The notes beneath the pieces were generated by a model, which saw nothing but the letters and a program-made list of their open reading frames with translations, had not been told where the DNA came from and made no database searches. From contig NW_026944384.1 in the NCBI RefSeq assembly GCF_033439725.1, positions 496,001-560,000 of the forward strand: 64,000 nt of DNA, written 5' to 3'. Of this stretch, positions 33,934 through 47,100 are shown in pieces. The stretch's first letter is position 1; every line of letters starts with the position of its first letter. This stretch comes from Neurospora tetraspora (Eukaryota > Ascomycota > Sordariomycetes > Sordariales > Sordariaceae). The translations under genes and the position numbers were made by a program.

Positions 33934-36900
33934 CTTGTTGGAGTGTCCCGAGGAAGAATGTTTGTGCGAACATGGGAAGCCGGACGTCATGACGGTGGAT
34001 GCATTGCTTTTTTTTTGGTGCGAGTCATTGAACTTTGGAGCCAAAACTGGGAGGCTGCCTTCTCTTTGATGATACCCGTGGATACGTCATACACCACGTT
34101 TTTGGAGTTGGGCGGCGTCGATTGTTTTTCAGAGCATACGGCCAGCATGCATCGAGGGCGCACAAAAAGAAAGGACCGTGACTTAACTGGGAGGATGGAT
34201 GAATGAATGGTGGGGGAAGCAACAGCAACACCAACGGCGTTTCCTTGGTTCGGGTTTCTTGTTAATCTTGGGCGGGTTCTGGATTTGGATTTTGTAATCA
34301 GGGGTTTTCGGTCTGGGCGGCTCTGGGCGGCAGGGTCTCAACGTGTGCGTTTGCTTTTGGTCGTCTCATCATAACAGGTTGTTGTTGTTGGCAATCAGGG
34401 CCAACAGCCGGAGTTCTTGCAGATTGCGGGTCTAATCAAATATCTTGAACTTCGCTTCTTCGTCTTTGGTGCTCATGATCTCGAATGGTCTTGTGACGTA
34501 AATGACCAAGGTGGCGTTGACGAGGACTTGGGTTGCTTTGTGGTGTTGTCGTTGTTGTCGTCAACGGCGATGGCAGCCATACCGGTTGTCTTGCGGTGGC
34601 TCAAGTGTAAAAAGGTCTTAACCTATTGCGTGCCGTGTTTGTGTGGTGGAAGCCATATTGATGCCAACAGAGCATTGTTGGTGGTGAAGACGGGAATGTG
34701 AGAGAAGACCAGTGAAAGTGAGCGAGTGGGAGGAGGTATGAGTAAGTGGGCAGCGGGCGGTGATGGAGTAATAAAGAACATGACCATGCTGATGCAGATG
34801 CTCTTAGCCGCAATCGACAAGTACTGACGAGCAACCACGGGAGTGATGAATGGTTGATATGAAGCTATCACATGCGGGCAAGCGGTGAAGCCGGCATCTC
34901 TTGTGAGACCGTTGTGTGTCAAACAGTCTCAATCGGTCTGAGTCGGCAGCGTGCTTTCCACTTTCGGGGCACTGCATGTGTAACCGGACCGTGCACAATG
35001 CTGGGGTGATGCTGGGAATATTTGGGTCTTGTTTGCCCATAGCAGATCCTTTGGTGTTGAGGCTATCCAGGATAAGGTGGACAATGAGGATCAGGGTAGT
35101 GGCACAGCCATGGTTGGTAGACAATTGGTGGGGGTTGGAGTTGGACAAGTAGGCATCGTTCAGTGTCCCTGACGAGAGGTGGTGAGGACGGGAGGGGTGG
35201 AGGGGTTGGACGAAAAAGAAGGAGAGAAAAAGTGAAGCAGGAAACAAAGTCCGGCGATCTCTTGAACTTTGTTCCTGCGATGCGTGCAGGGCAAGAAGGA
35301 GCAGGTGTGAGCTCCTCGGCCGGGAAGGAGGACAGAAGAACGAGTGCAGACACTCGCATACTTGAAGTGTTTGAGGGAAAGAGCAATGTGATGTGAAGGG
35401 AGCACAGAACATCAAGCGAGTTATCGTGACAGTCGACCACTGTAGTACAACCGTCAATGGCGAGGAGGTTGCCATTTCCAGTTTTGGGCCAAGAACATTG
35501 ACGTCAAATCGTACGATCACGGTCAGTGGTGGCCAGTTCGTTTTCAGCAAGAGCGGCTAGTCAACCGCCTTCTGAGAGTGGTCTCTGACGATCCGGGGCA
35601 AGAACGTGGCCAAGAACAGGCAAGAACGGCGAGCAAGCCCCCCGGCCTGGCCGCATCTTCGCCCGCCACACAACTGCCAATTCGACGTTGCACAAACACG
35701 CCTTTGCACGCCTTGTGGCTGCAGCGAGAAGACCGTTACGATGAAACTGGGTGTAGGGTTAGGGGAACGCTAGGCACGATTGGAGCATTTTCGCTCGCGA
35801 TCCCCTCATTCAGTGCCTCGGTTGCCTGTTTACTTCCGGTCGCCTCGACACCCATTTCATGCGAGGTTGATCCGATTGTTGGCATGCTGCTTAAGGCATT
35901 TCATCGATACGTTGGCGATGGGTTGATGGTTCATGATGGAGATTACTTCTGGTATCCTGAGAGGCATTAGCATGAGATACCCGAGAGTCCGACGATCGTC
36001 GGTATTCGGTCAACCTCCACGAAACTGGAAGCCAACAATCCATTCGGGGAGTACGATGACTCGATGACCGCTTTCGACGGCCTACATCGGCAATGGTGGT
36101 CTCTCCGTTTACTGTCGATATTGAATTCTCAATATTGAGAGATGATGGCGCCCCCGTACGACGTGCAGACAAAGAAATCTCGCCATGAGAGCGCCAAGTG
36201 GAAATTGTTTCCCAACCGCGTCGTCGTCCCCTCGAATGAAACACCCGACGTCTTATTTGTCTTGCCGTGCCACGTGCTGTACCGTCTGTGAGGCGCCTCG
36301 CTCCCGTCTGGTATCTGTGCAAGGATGGGACGGGCAGAGCACCGGATGGTGGTGAAAGCTGGGTGCGGCACGTTGATGTGCATTTTCTGGTCTCGGTGTT
36401 GTGGCCGCGTCGAGTGTCCCCAATGATAGTGACGGGCGTGAGACCGGTGAACTGGATACACCCGACCAAGCAATTAACGACGATGACAGGATGTAGCCAA
36501 GCACCCAAGGATGTACGTGGCATCCCCCTTCCCACGTGCCAGTATTACAACCACAAACCACACGGCTCTCCTCCGAACAGATGCAGTTTCACGGCTGTCT
36601 GTGCGTTCCCGACTCTTATCAGCCGTCTACCCAATGGTTTGGACGAAAGAGCTCTCAATCTGTTACCGGATGCAATCTTGAAGGATACAGGTAACCGATC
36701 GGCATTCCCTGACAATGGTATCTGGGTATTGAGTTATCGACAGGCTCTGGAAGTGAGGAGGAAGGGATTCCCTCCATATGCCGACCGTGATATTGCCCTT
36801 ATGTTGTACTCGTCTGCCTCAACCGAGGGAGCAACATCACGAGGAAATGAGGCCGTAAACAGTAAAACCTCCCACCATCGTGTCCATCTCCAACTCGGGC

Positions 36901-38767
36901 TGTCCGAAAGACATGAACTGGAAGAAAGTAAGGACCGAGGGGCCTTGAAGAAGATATCCGAGGACTGCTGCCCATCGTTCATGGCATGAGGTGCGGTTGA
37001 AGTATGCCCCTGCGGTGGGAATTTTCTTGGAACGCACCACTGCACGGCGACGGGACTGCCCCTGGAATTGTGGAGGGGTTCCACCGAGAGGAGTCCATTG
37101 CTTGGTCGGCCCACCTCGATAATAAAGTAAGGTACGATCGGGCCAGGCCAGAGCAAGCCAAGACGGCGAATGTCAGCGATGCCCAAGTGAACACGAAAGA
37201 AGAAACAAAATGGAAAAACAATTGATCCAAAAGCTCATCTCTATCATCACGAATGAGGCATTTTTGTTTTGTGATGAGGAAATCATCATCGGTATATCTC
37301 ATGTGCAATCAATCAGCAATGCTCTCCGAGTGACTGAAACTCCGATCAAACCTCGTGGAGCTGACATCTCCGGGAGATCATCATGAGCAGATCACCATGA
37401 ATCAAGAGCGGAAACCAATGGGAGAAATTGATAGTTTGGATTGGTCTGGTGGAAGAAAAGGAAACCCGGGAGGAATGCCAATCCTCCAGCTAAATACCCC
37501 AAGAACGAAGATTTTGGTGGGGGACAACTTTAGAGTGGAGACAACCATCATCCTGTCCCGCTTCGTTTCTTTCGAAACCGCCATATGCGCCGTGACGCGT
37601 GGGATTATGAGATGAATGTTGTGACACTCGGCTTTTGGTTCCCCAAAATGCCAAAATCCCCTCGTCACCTCGCTCGCCTCGATAAACCCCTGGCCCATCA
37701 TTCTGCAAGAAGCTCAACGCTAACGCGCCCGTTAACGAATGAGAGGAAGAGAGGAACAATTAAAGGAGGAGGGATCCGGCACTTTGTCAAGCCATGCCGA
37801 GCCATGCCACATGGCAACTGTGATGCCCCTGACGCCAGTGGACGAAGGGCCTCCTCGTGCCGGCCGGATCCCGCCCAATTCATGCACAAGATGCACTGAC
37901 TCCAGCGGCGTGCAGCAAGAGTGGACATGAGAAGTTCCAGCGAGGTCCAGGCGCCCCCGTGTTGTTGCGTTGCACAAAATATTAGTCGTGATTGGCATCG
38001 TGACAGTGACAGTCCGATATAATCCGATATTGTTGAATAATTGATTACTTGACAGCCCGACATTCGGTCTCTTGTCACTCCATTCTTGGAATTACATTTG
38101 TCCAGACTGCCAGTCGTTGGGGAAACTGCGTTGGGCTTCCTGCAGTTGGCCTGTTCCTCGTTCTTGCCTCAGTTGCCGAACCAACACCTTCCAGGCTCCT
38201 TCCAGTCCCGGAGGGCGTCGCTCCGTCAACCGAATCTCTCTCCCTCTCCACTCCTCTCAATCATTCATTTCCACGAGCCCATCTCATTCATTCCACCCCC
38301 CGAAATCCCATTCGCTCGTAACTTTGCTACAACTCGCCCAGCCAGATCAGCCCTTGGCCCATCCGCCCATCGTCCCCAGTCAATACGACTAGTCGAAAAT
38401 TAGTGCCATCGACCAGACCAGACCCTGTAACGCCATCCTTTTCCTCATTCAGTTCATTTACACGTGTAGCGTCAAACACCGACCTGCTCTTCCCAGCCCA
38501 GCGACCAGCCCACGCTCTCTTCCAGCGCCCATCACCACCGCGTTAGGTAACATTTGGTAACATCGCTTCTGCTCCTCCGGCGGCGCCGCTCCTTTATTCG
38601 CCTTTGATCCCTCGCTGGCCCCCGTCTACCCCGTCGGCCGTTTCAGTGGACCGCAAGATTGCAACGCACCCACGCGACCTATCAAACCGACATCACGTTT
38701 TTGTGTGGGCAAGGGAACAGAATAACAAAAAGGAGATCCCCCCGACCCCCGATTACAATCGCCCGAC
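33934..38767. other. Gene-poor 4.8 kb
   Basis: Long frames exist (34804-35550 minus, 35891-36535 minus, 36267-36989 plus), but they overlap on opposite strands, have no domain and lack splice partners. A TAGGGTTAGGG motif lies near 35755. The last 500 bases are pyrimidine-rich and are probably the promoter and leader of the next gene. Confidence 0.4.
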
Positions 38768-39477
38768 ATGTCCACCTCGTTCGATTCTGCCGATTCCTCT
38801 CGTCCCATGATGGCTCCCACTGTAAGTCACGCAAATTGTCATGCTAGCATGATGATCCATTCCCCTTCCCCTCCCTCAATTCCAACACCCATCCATTCCA
38901 GATGCGCCTCAATAGGTATAATCCCTTGCCTATTGTGGTCGCGACCGTTGAGTCAGGCCGAGTGACTACGTTCCGAGACTAGAGTGACTAGCTCAGAGTC
39001 GCCTGGCGCGGCCGCAAAAACAAATGCGACAGGACAGATAAAACAGACGCCTGGGATCTTCTCCACGACACTTCGATTTACACTTTACACTATCCACCCA
39101 CTCAACCTCGACCCAAACTAACAATGTCCACCCCTTCTCAGACCCAAAACCGCGCCTCTGTCCGCCTCTCCCGGGCGGCCTCCATGGCCCACTCGGTCGC
39201 GCCCACCTTCTGCACCACCGACAGCGCCGTCGCCGAGATCACCGACATTGGCAAGGGGCTCGACCGCATGGAGAACAAGGCGCTGACGCAGCAGCGCGTG
39301 CACCTGTCGGATGAGAAGAGCGTCAACCTGCAAAAACTCGCTCTGGGCGCCAAGCTCGAGCGCGCGCTCGACCGTCGCATGTCCGGCCAGGATGCGGTCA
39401 TGAGGCCGCGCAAGCCAACGATTACCGCCGCTTCAAGTGTCGATATGAGCGAGAAGGAGAAGGTTGAGATGATCTGA
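38768..39477 (+). CDS. Small hypothetical protein with two possible N-termini
   Basis: Function not recognised. Preferred model: exon 1 at 38768-38821 (MSTSFDSADSSRPMMAPT), a 320-base intron with a GTAAGT donor and a CTAAC branch followed by CTTCTCAG, and exon 2 at 39142-39477, giving 129 residues. The branch site and acceptor flank a second ATG at 39124 that is in frame with exon 2 and gives a 117-residue version (MSTPSQTQNRAS). Both forms share RASVRLSRAASMAHSVAP and a charged helical segment (HLSDEKSVNLQKLALGAKLERALDRRMSGQDAVMRPRKP). GC-rich third positions support real coding. The protein is soluble, with no signal peptide or membrane segment. Confidence 0.75.
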
Positions 39478-41525
39478 TTTGACATCTTGAGTCAACGGGC
39501 ATGGGGCGAACCGGTCGGACGGGGCCAATGAGGCGAAACAAGCAAACGATTACGCGGCAAGACAAGAGAAGAATACTCCGTGGCTCTGGGATGTTCAGCC
39601 GGTTGGCCGGAGGATACGCCTCCCGCTCTCGTTCATTCCGCCTGCATAATGCCGTTCCACACGCTGTTGAGGGCATTGCGCTAAAGACCGGCCGCACAAT
39701 ACGAGGACAAACAAGATCACAGAACAAATCTTCCTCGTCCGCTCGAAACACCAAACGCGAAACCTACATGCCAACAAACACGCCGCGCCGAGAGATTGAA
39801 AGAAGTTCATCACGTCGGGAGAGAGTGGTGATGTTGAGAATGAGACAAACTGCGAACTGACCAGAGATGCTCGGTCGCAGGTAACGGAGGAGTTGTATTA
39901 TTACATTTTCGGGTCTTCAACCCATCATGGCGTTGCTTTTTACCACATCTGGGTCATCACATTTCATCAAGGAGGAAACATTTCGGCGGCCAGTTGAATC
40001 ACTACGGGACAAACACTGGCCAAGAATTCGGGTACATTGCGGTTCATGGACATATTTCAACAAAAGGGGACGGAAGGGGGCAACTTCATACTGGGCGAGC
40101 AGCAGACATGTTACTTCACGCACATGGATGGAATGGGTTACGTTACACGCAAATTCGCAGCCGGCACCTACGGTATACCTGAGGGCCGTGATACGAGCTA
40201 CGTAGTAGTGGACAGGAAATCTTAGTTTCAATAACGAAGAAGAAAGCTTAAAAGGTTGAATTGCGCATGCATGCATAGAGGTTCTTTGGTGTATCAAGTG
40301 CCGATTGTAGTCTAAGCGTTCACATGCCAGAAGTGTCCTCGAAGATCAAAGACAGAAACCACGTGGCCGAACAAAGTATCCTCGTCACCATACAAATACC
40401 CATGGTCCGAGTCTAAACCTTGAATTTTGCATGCATACAATCTAATGCTGGTTTATTTATTAGCTTGGTATTCCTAGTATACTAGACGAAATCAATCCCG
40501 AGCTGTCCCAAACCTTATAAGAACGCATTGAAATGATTCAGCATCAATTGAAAATGCTTTGGTAGGGATTGGAAATGTATTACCAGAATAGGCATATTCA
40601 AGCTAAATCAGGCTTCAATCATAGAACGAAATATATGAATTAGATGTGAAAACGCTTAGGGAAGTTGACCCGCGGTCTCGAACTAAGAAACAAACTAATA
40701 TTGGACTGTACTTGGCTATATCAAGTCCCGGGTGAAATTGCTCACAAGCATTAACTATTTTACCGATGCAAGATGGGAGGGAGCCTTTGTGGCGAAGAAA
40801 CCATCCTTATTACGTTATTATACATCACCAGAAGTTCGTTCGAGCCTCGGTGATACCCATGGTTGTGATAATGGACTTCTTGGTTCTGCGATGTCACGAA
40901 ACAGTCACTCTATCTAGATTGTGCCATTAACGGTCACGATGATGTTGTTAACAAATGATCCCAATTATTTGTACCCGACGCCCTAACGCGCAACTATCTG
41001 CATAATAGTAAAAGCAGAGTCAAAGCGCTGACTGTTGACAGCGCTGCGTGTATCCCTAAAAAGATGTAATACATGAAATAACAAAGTCCCTCTGCGTGCG
41101 TGCGTGTTCCTTCCTTCAAAGCCAGTAAGCACAGCAGGTATATCAAATAACGCAACGTCTTGAACTGCTTTCCTCCGGGGGCTGTCGAGATTCGCTCAGG
41201 TTTCGAGGGCCACGGGTAACGGGCAACGCGGACTCGAGCCCGTGATCCGGGCTCCTCCAAACCTATTCTTCAGATTCTGATCCTGTCATCATGAACGAAC
41301 CCGCCAAATCGTCCTGTCCCTCGCAATCAACCCACTTCTCCGCCCCACCTTTAACACCCTTACCTTCTCGCCAACACACTCTTTCCGTTTATCAGAATGC
41401 ATCACCACAGCAGCCAACTCCCGAAACATGCCCGCCTCAACACTCCTCCCCACCCCTTCCCACTCCATCTCCCACCCATTTCCTGCCCCCTAAGCCTGTC
41501 CCTGTCCCTGTTGCACATCCTTCTC
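39478..41525. other. Intergenic, 3' flanks of converging genes
   Basis: Downstream of both neighbours. The basic 119-codon frame at 39501-39860 directly after the previous stop looks like untranslated sequence. No gene is supported. Confidence 0.45.
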
Positions 41526-42191
41526 CTAGTTGTCAGCCCCAGCCCCAGCCCCAGCAGACCCAGCAGACCTAGCCTCCAACCGCTTCTCAATCTCCCTCCC
41601 CAACTCCGCCAACTCCTTCTCCTCCCCCTCCACCTCCAATCCCCTACCCACCCACTCCCTCGCCTCTTCGAGTCGTCCCATCTCCAACAGGCTTTTGCCC
41701 CGTCTAAACCACGCTTTAGCATTCCCCACCCTCTTCGCTTCAACAGACGCCTCAGCATCAACAGCAGCCTCAGGCCACTCCTGCATCCACATGTGTGCTT
41801 GCGCCCTGTTAGAGAACAAAGAGTGGACTTCCTCCCGCACTAGTTGACTCGGTTCCCACAACGGCCGGGCAAGCGCCATTTGGATGCCGAGGGTATAAAA
41901 CTTGGCCGCCTCGCCGTACTTTTGCTTCTTGTACTCGGCGTTGCCCGAGTCGCGCAGCTTGGAGACTTGTGCGCTGCGCTTGGGGTTGACGGGGATTGGG
42001 GGAGGGGGGACCAAGTGCGGGGGGTCGAGACTGTGGAGGGAACGGTGGAGGTTGTTCAAGGCGGCGAGTTCGGATTCGAGGGCACGGGTCTGGACGGAGG
42101 AGAGGCCGGCGGAGGGGTGCAGGGAGATGGACTTGGATTGGGGGTCGATGGTGAGGGGGAGGTGGGTGTAGGTGTTTAGGTCTTCGGCCAT
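41526..42191 (-). CDS. sec72: SEC72-like ER translocation subunit (TPR protein)
   Basis: Resembles Sec72, a cytosolic subunit of the Sec62/Sec63 complex that supports post-translational protein import into the ER. Single exon, 221 residues, start MAEDLNTYTHLPLTIDPQSK. The frame is open further upstream, but the ATG at 42191 matches the family start (short acidic start, then LPLTIDPxSKxIS). The conserved linker SLDPPHLVPPPPIPVNPKRSAQ is at 54-75. Three TPR-like helix pairs follow: about 75-108 (KLRDSGNAEYKKQKYGEA), 119-151 (SLFSNRAQAHMWMQEWPEA) and 155-190 (AKAWFRRGKSLLEMGRLEEA). The C-terminus ends in an Ala/Gly stretch. There is no signal peptide or membrane segment, as expected for Sec72. 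Identity rests on remembered family features. Confidence 0.82.
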   Translation of the reverse strand: MAEDLNTYTHLPLTIDPQSKSISLHPSAGLSSVQTRALESELAALNNLHRSLHSLDPPHLVPPPPIPVNPKRSAQVSKLRDSGNAEYKKQKYGEAAKFYTLGIQMALARPLWEPSQLVREEVHSLFSNRAQAHMWMQEWPEAAVDAEASVEAKRVGNAKAWFRRGKSLLEMGRLEEAREWVGRGLEVEGEEKELAELGREIEKRLEARSAGSAGAGAGADN

Positions 42192-43112
42192 TTTGGCGGT
42201 TTGGGTATTGGTTGTTTGGTGGGAAAGTGGTTGTGTTAGGTTGGAATGCGGTGGTGGTCGTGGGTTTGAACGATCGGAAGACGACGTGTCTTGGTTCGTG
42301 GACTTGATGTCTCGGTCTCGGTTGGGATGCCAGTGTTGATGATCTTCTGGTTGGAATGTATTTGCTCGATCGAGAAGGTGATACCGCAGCGACGATCGGA
42401 TTATAATTTGGTCGTGAGGAGTATGGTTTGTTTTTCGCACGCGAAAGGAGTGGTTCGCAAGCTGCGGATGTGGTAGGTAAAGCCACGGGGTATCGAAGAT
42501 GCGGGCGTGGAGGATGATGTTGTGGTGACAATGGAACTGGTCCCACAAGAGGACAGCTCGCAGCTCGGAGCTCGCCAAATGATAGGCAATTGAATGAACT
42601 GGCCAAATCCGCGGCCGGCTGCATTTGGGCTAATCTTATCTTATCGATGCCATCCGGCAGGCAGCGCGGGCGCTTGGCGATGACTAAGCTGTAAGTACCC
42701 TTGTCCTTCGATCGCTTGTGGCTGCCGTTCCTTGCATAACCGATTGCCGGGGCCCGGAAGAGATCGAAATGACGAACCAACACATGCAAGTCAAACGCAG
42801 CTGTCTTCAATCTCAAAGTTGGGCCTTGCCAGTTCTCTCTAAGTCTGAACTCTTTCATTTCATCTTCTCGCGTGTTTGTGATTCCCTATGTTCCTGACGT
42901 GCACTCATGTCATCGCATCTCCCAAGGCCCACAAGAATCCCCCGCCGAGGTTTCCACGGTCCACACTCCACCCACATCCGGATCCAACGCCTACTTGTAG
43001 ATGAACCCTCACCACATCCACATCCACATCCACAGGCAAAATCTTCACCACGCATTCATAACCAGCAATTCCGAAAGGTTCAACAACAACAAATCGGACC
43101 ATATCAGTTCAA
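42192..43112. other. Intergenic: sec72-like promoter and tRNA upstream region
   Basis: No gene is supported; the long minus-strand frames here overlap the coding frame of the neighbour or continue it upstream. A short (CCACAT)n run is at about 43010-43035. Confidence 0.5.
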
Positions 43113-43204
43113 TCGGGTATGGTGTAGCGGTAACATCGTTGACTCTCACTTCTCAGGAGTGACTGCTCTCTCAACAGCCCCGGGTTCGACTCCCGGTATC
43201 CGAG
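43113..43204 (+). tRNA. tRNA-Glu (CTC) with a 21-base intron
   Basis: Acceptor stem TCGGGTA pairs with TATCCGA. The D-arm reads GTGT-AGCGGTA-ACAT. The anticodon stem GTTGA pairs with TCAAC, and the anticodon is CTC. The T-arm CCGGG-TTCGACT-CCCGG is complete. A 21-base intron (about 43149-43169) follows the base 3' of the anticodon, the canonical position. A T run at about 43214-43219 can end Pol III transcription. All stems form, so the gene looks functional. Confidence 0.93.
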
Positions 43205-44128
43205 TCTCAATATCTTTTTTGTCCATTTTCCTTCTTCTTTCTACCACGAGCATGATCACCGTCCGTCGTCTTCTTCTTTTCACTACTACAGATGTTTTAT
43301 TTTTTTTTTATGTTTTTTTCTGGTTACATACAGTTCGACCGGTAACTCGTTTTTCCCCGGAAACACCTCCAATCACAACTACAGGCACGAACTCCGTCTG
43401 CTTGTGGCTGTCCACGACAAGAGCTGAACGCCCTTGGCCCCAAGCAAATCCCCACACTTTTTCACAAGGATATACCCGCAAAAGAAGAGCTGAATGAACT
43501 GCACCTTTCAGGGGCTTTGTTTACACACAAGACGAACCAGTTCACGATAGGAAGTTGACCAGTTCCTAGGTGGGGCAGTACAGTCGTCCAAGCGACATCG
43601 ACAACACTCCATCAAAAGTAGCACCAGAACCGCAGCTTTGTCATTGACAACAAAGCTACCATCAAAGTCAACATCATGCAACATCATGTGTTATTGGGAA
43701 ATACTAACAGGCCATTGCGCGAGCAACAGCAACCACGTTTTTCCTGCCCTTGACCCTCGTCTCTGTCTGTTTGTCCGTCTGTTCCCTCATTGCGGAGGCC
43801 TCGAAGGAGATGGACCGCAGTCCGCAAGGAAAAAGGCGGAATGATGAAATCTAACTCTTTGGGGCTGCACCGGTACATGGGTTAAAGGAGTGTTCGTTGC
43901 CGTGATTGTCTTGGTAAGAGCCTATGAAGCGCGAAAAGTGAAAGACGTAAAAAGCAAAAGCGCCACTTCACATGGACAGTCACTCCGTCCTCAATGCTTG
44001 ATGCCAATGCTGAAGGGAAGAATGCGAACCAATAATGAGCCAAGAGGAACTTGTTCAAGACACATCCAAACAAGCCATAATTCCAACATCGCTGTCAATA
44101 TCATGGACAGAAAGAAAATGCGGGACAA
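43205..44128. other. Intergenic after tRNA-Glu
   Basis: Starts with the Pol III terminator run. No gene is supported. The right end is the 3' flank of the zinc-cluster gene. Confidence 0.5.
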
Positions 44129-47100
44129 TCAAGGCGACTGAGATGGTCTAGGCGGTGTATACTCTCGCCCAACACTCGGCTTAGCGCGAGTAAAGGTCTT
44201 GGGAGGTGACCACTGTGACTCCCTTGTCGAAGTTGAGTCGAACATCCGCGATACCCAGTACAATTCGTGCTCCCAGCAGCCTTGGGCTGGGGTCTTGGGA
44301 ATGCTATCCACTGTGTCCGAGTTAGCATTGGCTCTCATTATCCCACATCACGACAGCACCTACACTTGGTCCTTCCTGTATTCGGATCAACGCTCTTCAA
44401 CTGCTCAACAGTCCACCGCAAAAGCTCGGCTTGCCCTGGTTCCAGAGTGCTTAACTTGGTATCGACTATGTTATCCCAGTCCAAGCGCATGAGGTCGGCG
44501 CGCTTGAAGTACTGCCAGTAGGCCAGAAGAACCACGCCACCGTGTTGTACCTCCTCGACGAAAGCACTCTCAACAAATTCAGAGGGAGAATTGGGACTCG
44601 GCCCAATCGGTCCATAACGGGTTTCCTACGCAACCAACAGTTAGCTCGTCTTGCCTCATCCACGAGAATATTGAGTTCACACACCTGTTGCCTGCCACCA
44701 GAGTTATCTCTGACACGGCGATACCGATCGAATGAGATACAGCTGACTTGATGGAGGAATAGGAATGTTACCAGATAAATGGTGAACCAGTTCTGCATGT
44801 CACTCGATGTGATAAGCTTCTCGTAAAGCTTAAGCACTCGGGGAGCGATATTCTTATAAATACGCTCATGCCGAATGCTATCGAACTGGGCGACAATCAT
44901 GCGTGGCACGTCGACCCGCCCATAGAGCGGGTAGTCATCCTTGTAGACTGGATCCATATCAAGCGTGTCGGAGCTGCTATCTAGCCATGCGGACCCTATG
45001 CCATGGCCTGGAGAACTTTATCAGCATTGCTGTTCAAAGCATTGGAGGAGGGCACTTACGGATAGCAAACCAAAGGCGGACTGCATTTATTAACAGCTCT
45101 CTCTGGTCCCTTTGACGCTTGTCCTCTTTGTTACTCTTGCTGTTCTTGTCTTTTGTCGTCTTCTAGGCGAATCCCGTTAGTGACGATAATCAATGCACTG
45201 AAACATGCGAGAGACTTACAGTAAGTGAGCGGCACTTCTCGGCAATGATAGCAAAGGTCCGCTTGACAATGTCATCAGACTTCTCAACAGCCTCCTCAAG
45301 ACCATGAAGAGCGTTGGCGTTGATGTAATGATTGAACTGCAAAGCGGCGCTTTCCACATTAACGAGGCAAAAAGGCTGCAAAGGCTGAACCGCGGGATAG
45401 CCGTTGGCGACATATCTTCGCTCGTTGATATCTGTGGGAGCCGGGTTGAAACGACGAACTTCCAAAACGATGGGCGCCTTGCATAGTCGTACGACCACCT
45501 TTGGTTCGTTGCACAACCCCTGAACCATCTCGACTCGGCGAGCAGGGCCCCACTGGTCACTCACATCGACATCGACGACTTGAGTATGAGTGAAGCGTTT
45601 CGTCAAGTTCAATCCGCCGGCGCGGAAGATCCTTATCCCAATGATCTTGTCGCGAAGACAAGGGATGTTGTGGATGGTCTTCTTCGAGTCTTTGGAAAAT
45701 GCGAGGCATGATTGACACGGAGCATCACGGTTGTGTGGCTCCAGTGGGTTGGGGTGGCACTGTTCCCTGGTTAGCATGCGTGAACTGGTATTTGTTGTGG
45801 TATCGACAGTACTTACCCGAATCCGCTGATTGTGGCATCTTATACAGGCGCCCATGCTACGAGTGTCGCACGTTGCTTTCCGCTTGTCTTCTCCCAGCGG
45901 ACCACGCTTCTTCTTATCGACCGAGCCTCTCCGCAAAGCATTCTCTGTCCTGCCCGAGCTGCCGGCGCCGGCCAAACCCATGTTAGACTCAGTCAGAGTA
46001 TGGGAGAGGTCCTCATAGGAGCCGCCCAACGGTGATGATACAGGCACAATTTCACGCTCTTCAAAGTCAGAGTCGCCCACCAGCTCTTCCTTCATGACTC
46101 TATCCTCTCTGCCCTTCACGACCTCCACCCATCGTTGCTGTTGTGGTACAATATGATCTTGCTGATACCCAGATGCCGATGTTGCAGGCACAATCATGGA
46201 TGTTTCTGTCGGGGCCATGATGGAACGATTCACCTCAGACCCCTGCATGGCTTGAACACGGCCATACCCAAAATTCTGGTCCATGGAAGTTGGAAATCGG
46301 GAATTGTGTAGGTTTGGCTCTGAAAAGGAGGATTTGCTCAAAGCACCGTAGCCGCTTAGCTGGCTCTGTGGTTGGAAGACGTAGGTCATATGACTGTGAC
46401 CTTGAGGAGGGAAGAATGAAGAGGACATGGCAGCATCGTCAGGATGGGACAACGAAGGGGAAGATATAGCGAGCGTCGTGTGTGACTGCATGGGATGGCA
46501 GAAGGTGACCGGTTCTTGGGCATAGCTGTCGGCTTTGTGGCCCATCCCCGGGGCGTTTGGCGCTCTGAAACCATCACCACCAGGGAGGTCGCCGACCTTG
46601 AAGTCATTGATCGACGATTGATAGGTCGGATAGGCATTCTCTGGAGTAGGGGCAATTGCAGTTGACTGGGAGAAACAATGGGGTTGAGTTACCGGGGAAT
46701 ATGGTGCCAAGGCCGAGCACGCTTCTGAGAGGCCGCTCCGTATTGCTGGGCCTGCGAGCGGATAGTGGATTGGATCGAAGTTGCCCGGGTCTGCAAAGCT
46801 AGTGAGAGACCGGTCTCAACAGTGTTTGCCCGGTGGACGAAACATACCTGGCAGCGCGCCTTGCAATGCATTTTGGCCCGCATGATGATATGCGCCAAAC
46901 TCCTCTAGACTGGGGGCACGACCGGGGAAAAGGTACGGCACATCCTGTGCCCCTTGCAGTGAGGCAGAGGTGAAAGAGCTGAGACCAGGGGGGCTGCGGA
47001 CAGAGCCCGCGAGATCCCCTTCTCGTTTTCTTTTATTTGAGCGGACATCAGCACCCGCCGGGCCTGATGTATGAGGTATCGTAGAATGGAAAACCTGGTG

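Noticed and set aside
34804-35550. 248-codon minus-strand frame
   Set aside because: No motif, no codon bias, and overlapping frames on the other strand; length alone is not enough in GC-rich DNA.
36267-36989. 240-codon plus-strand frame
   Set aside because: Overlaps a 214-codon frame on the opposite strand and shows no domain or splice partners.
39501-39860. Arg-rich 119-codon frame after the small gene
   Set aside because: Starts 21 bases after the previous stop on the same strand, has no independent promoter, and looks like 3' untranslated sequence.
41291-41843. Pro-rich plus-strand frames
   Set aside because: Mostly antisense to the SEC72-like gene.
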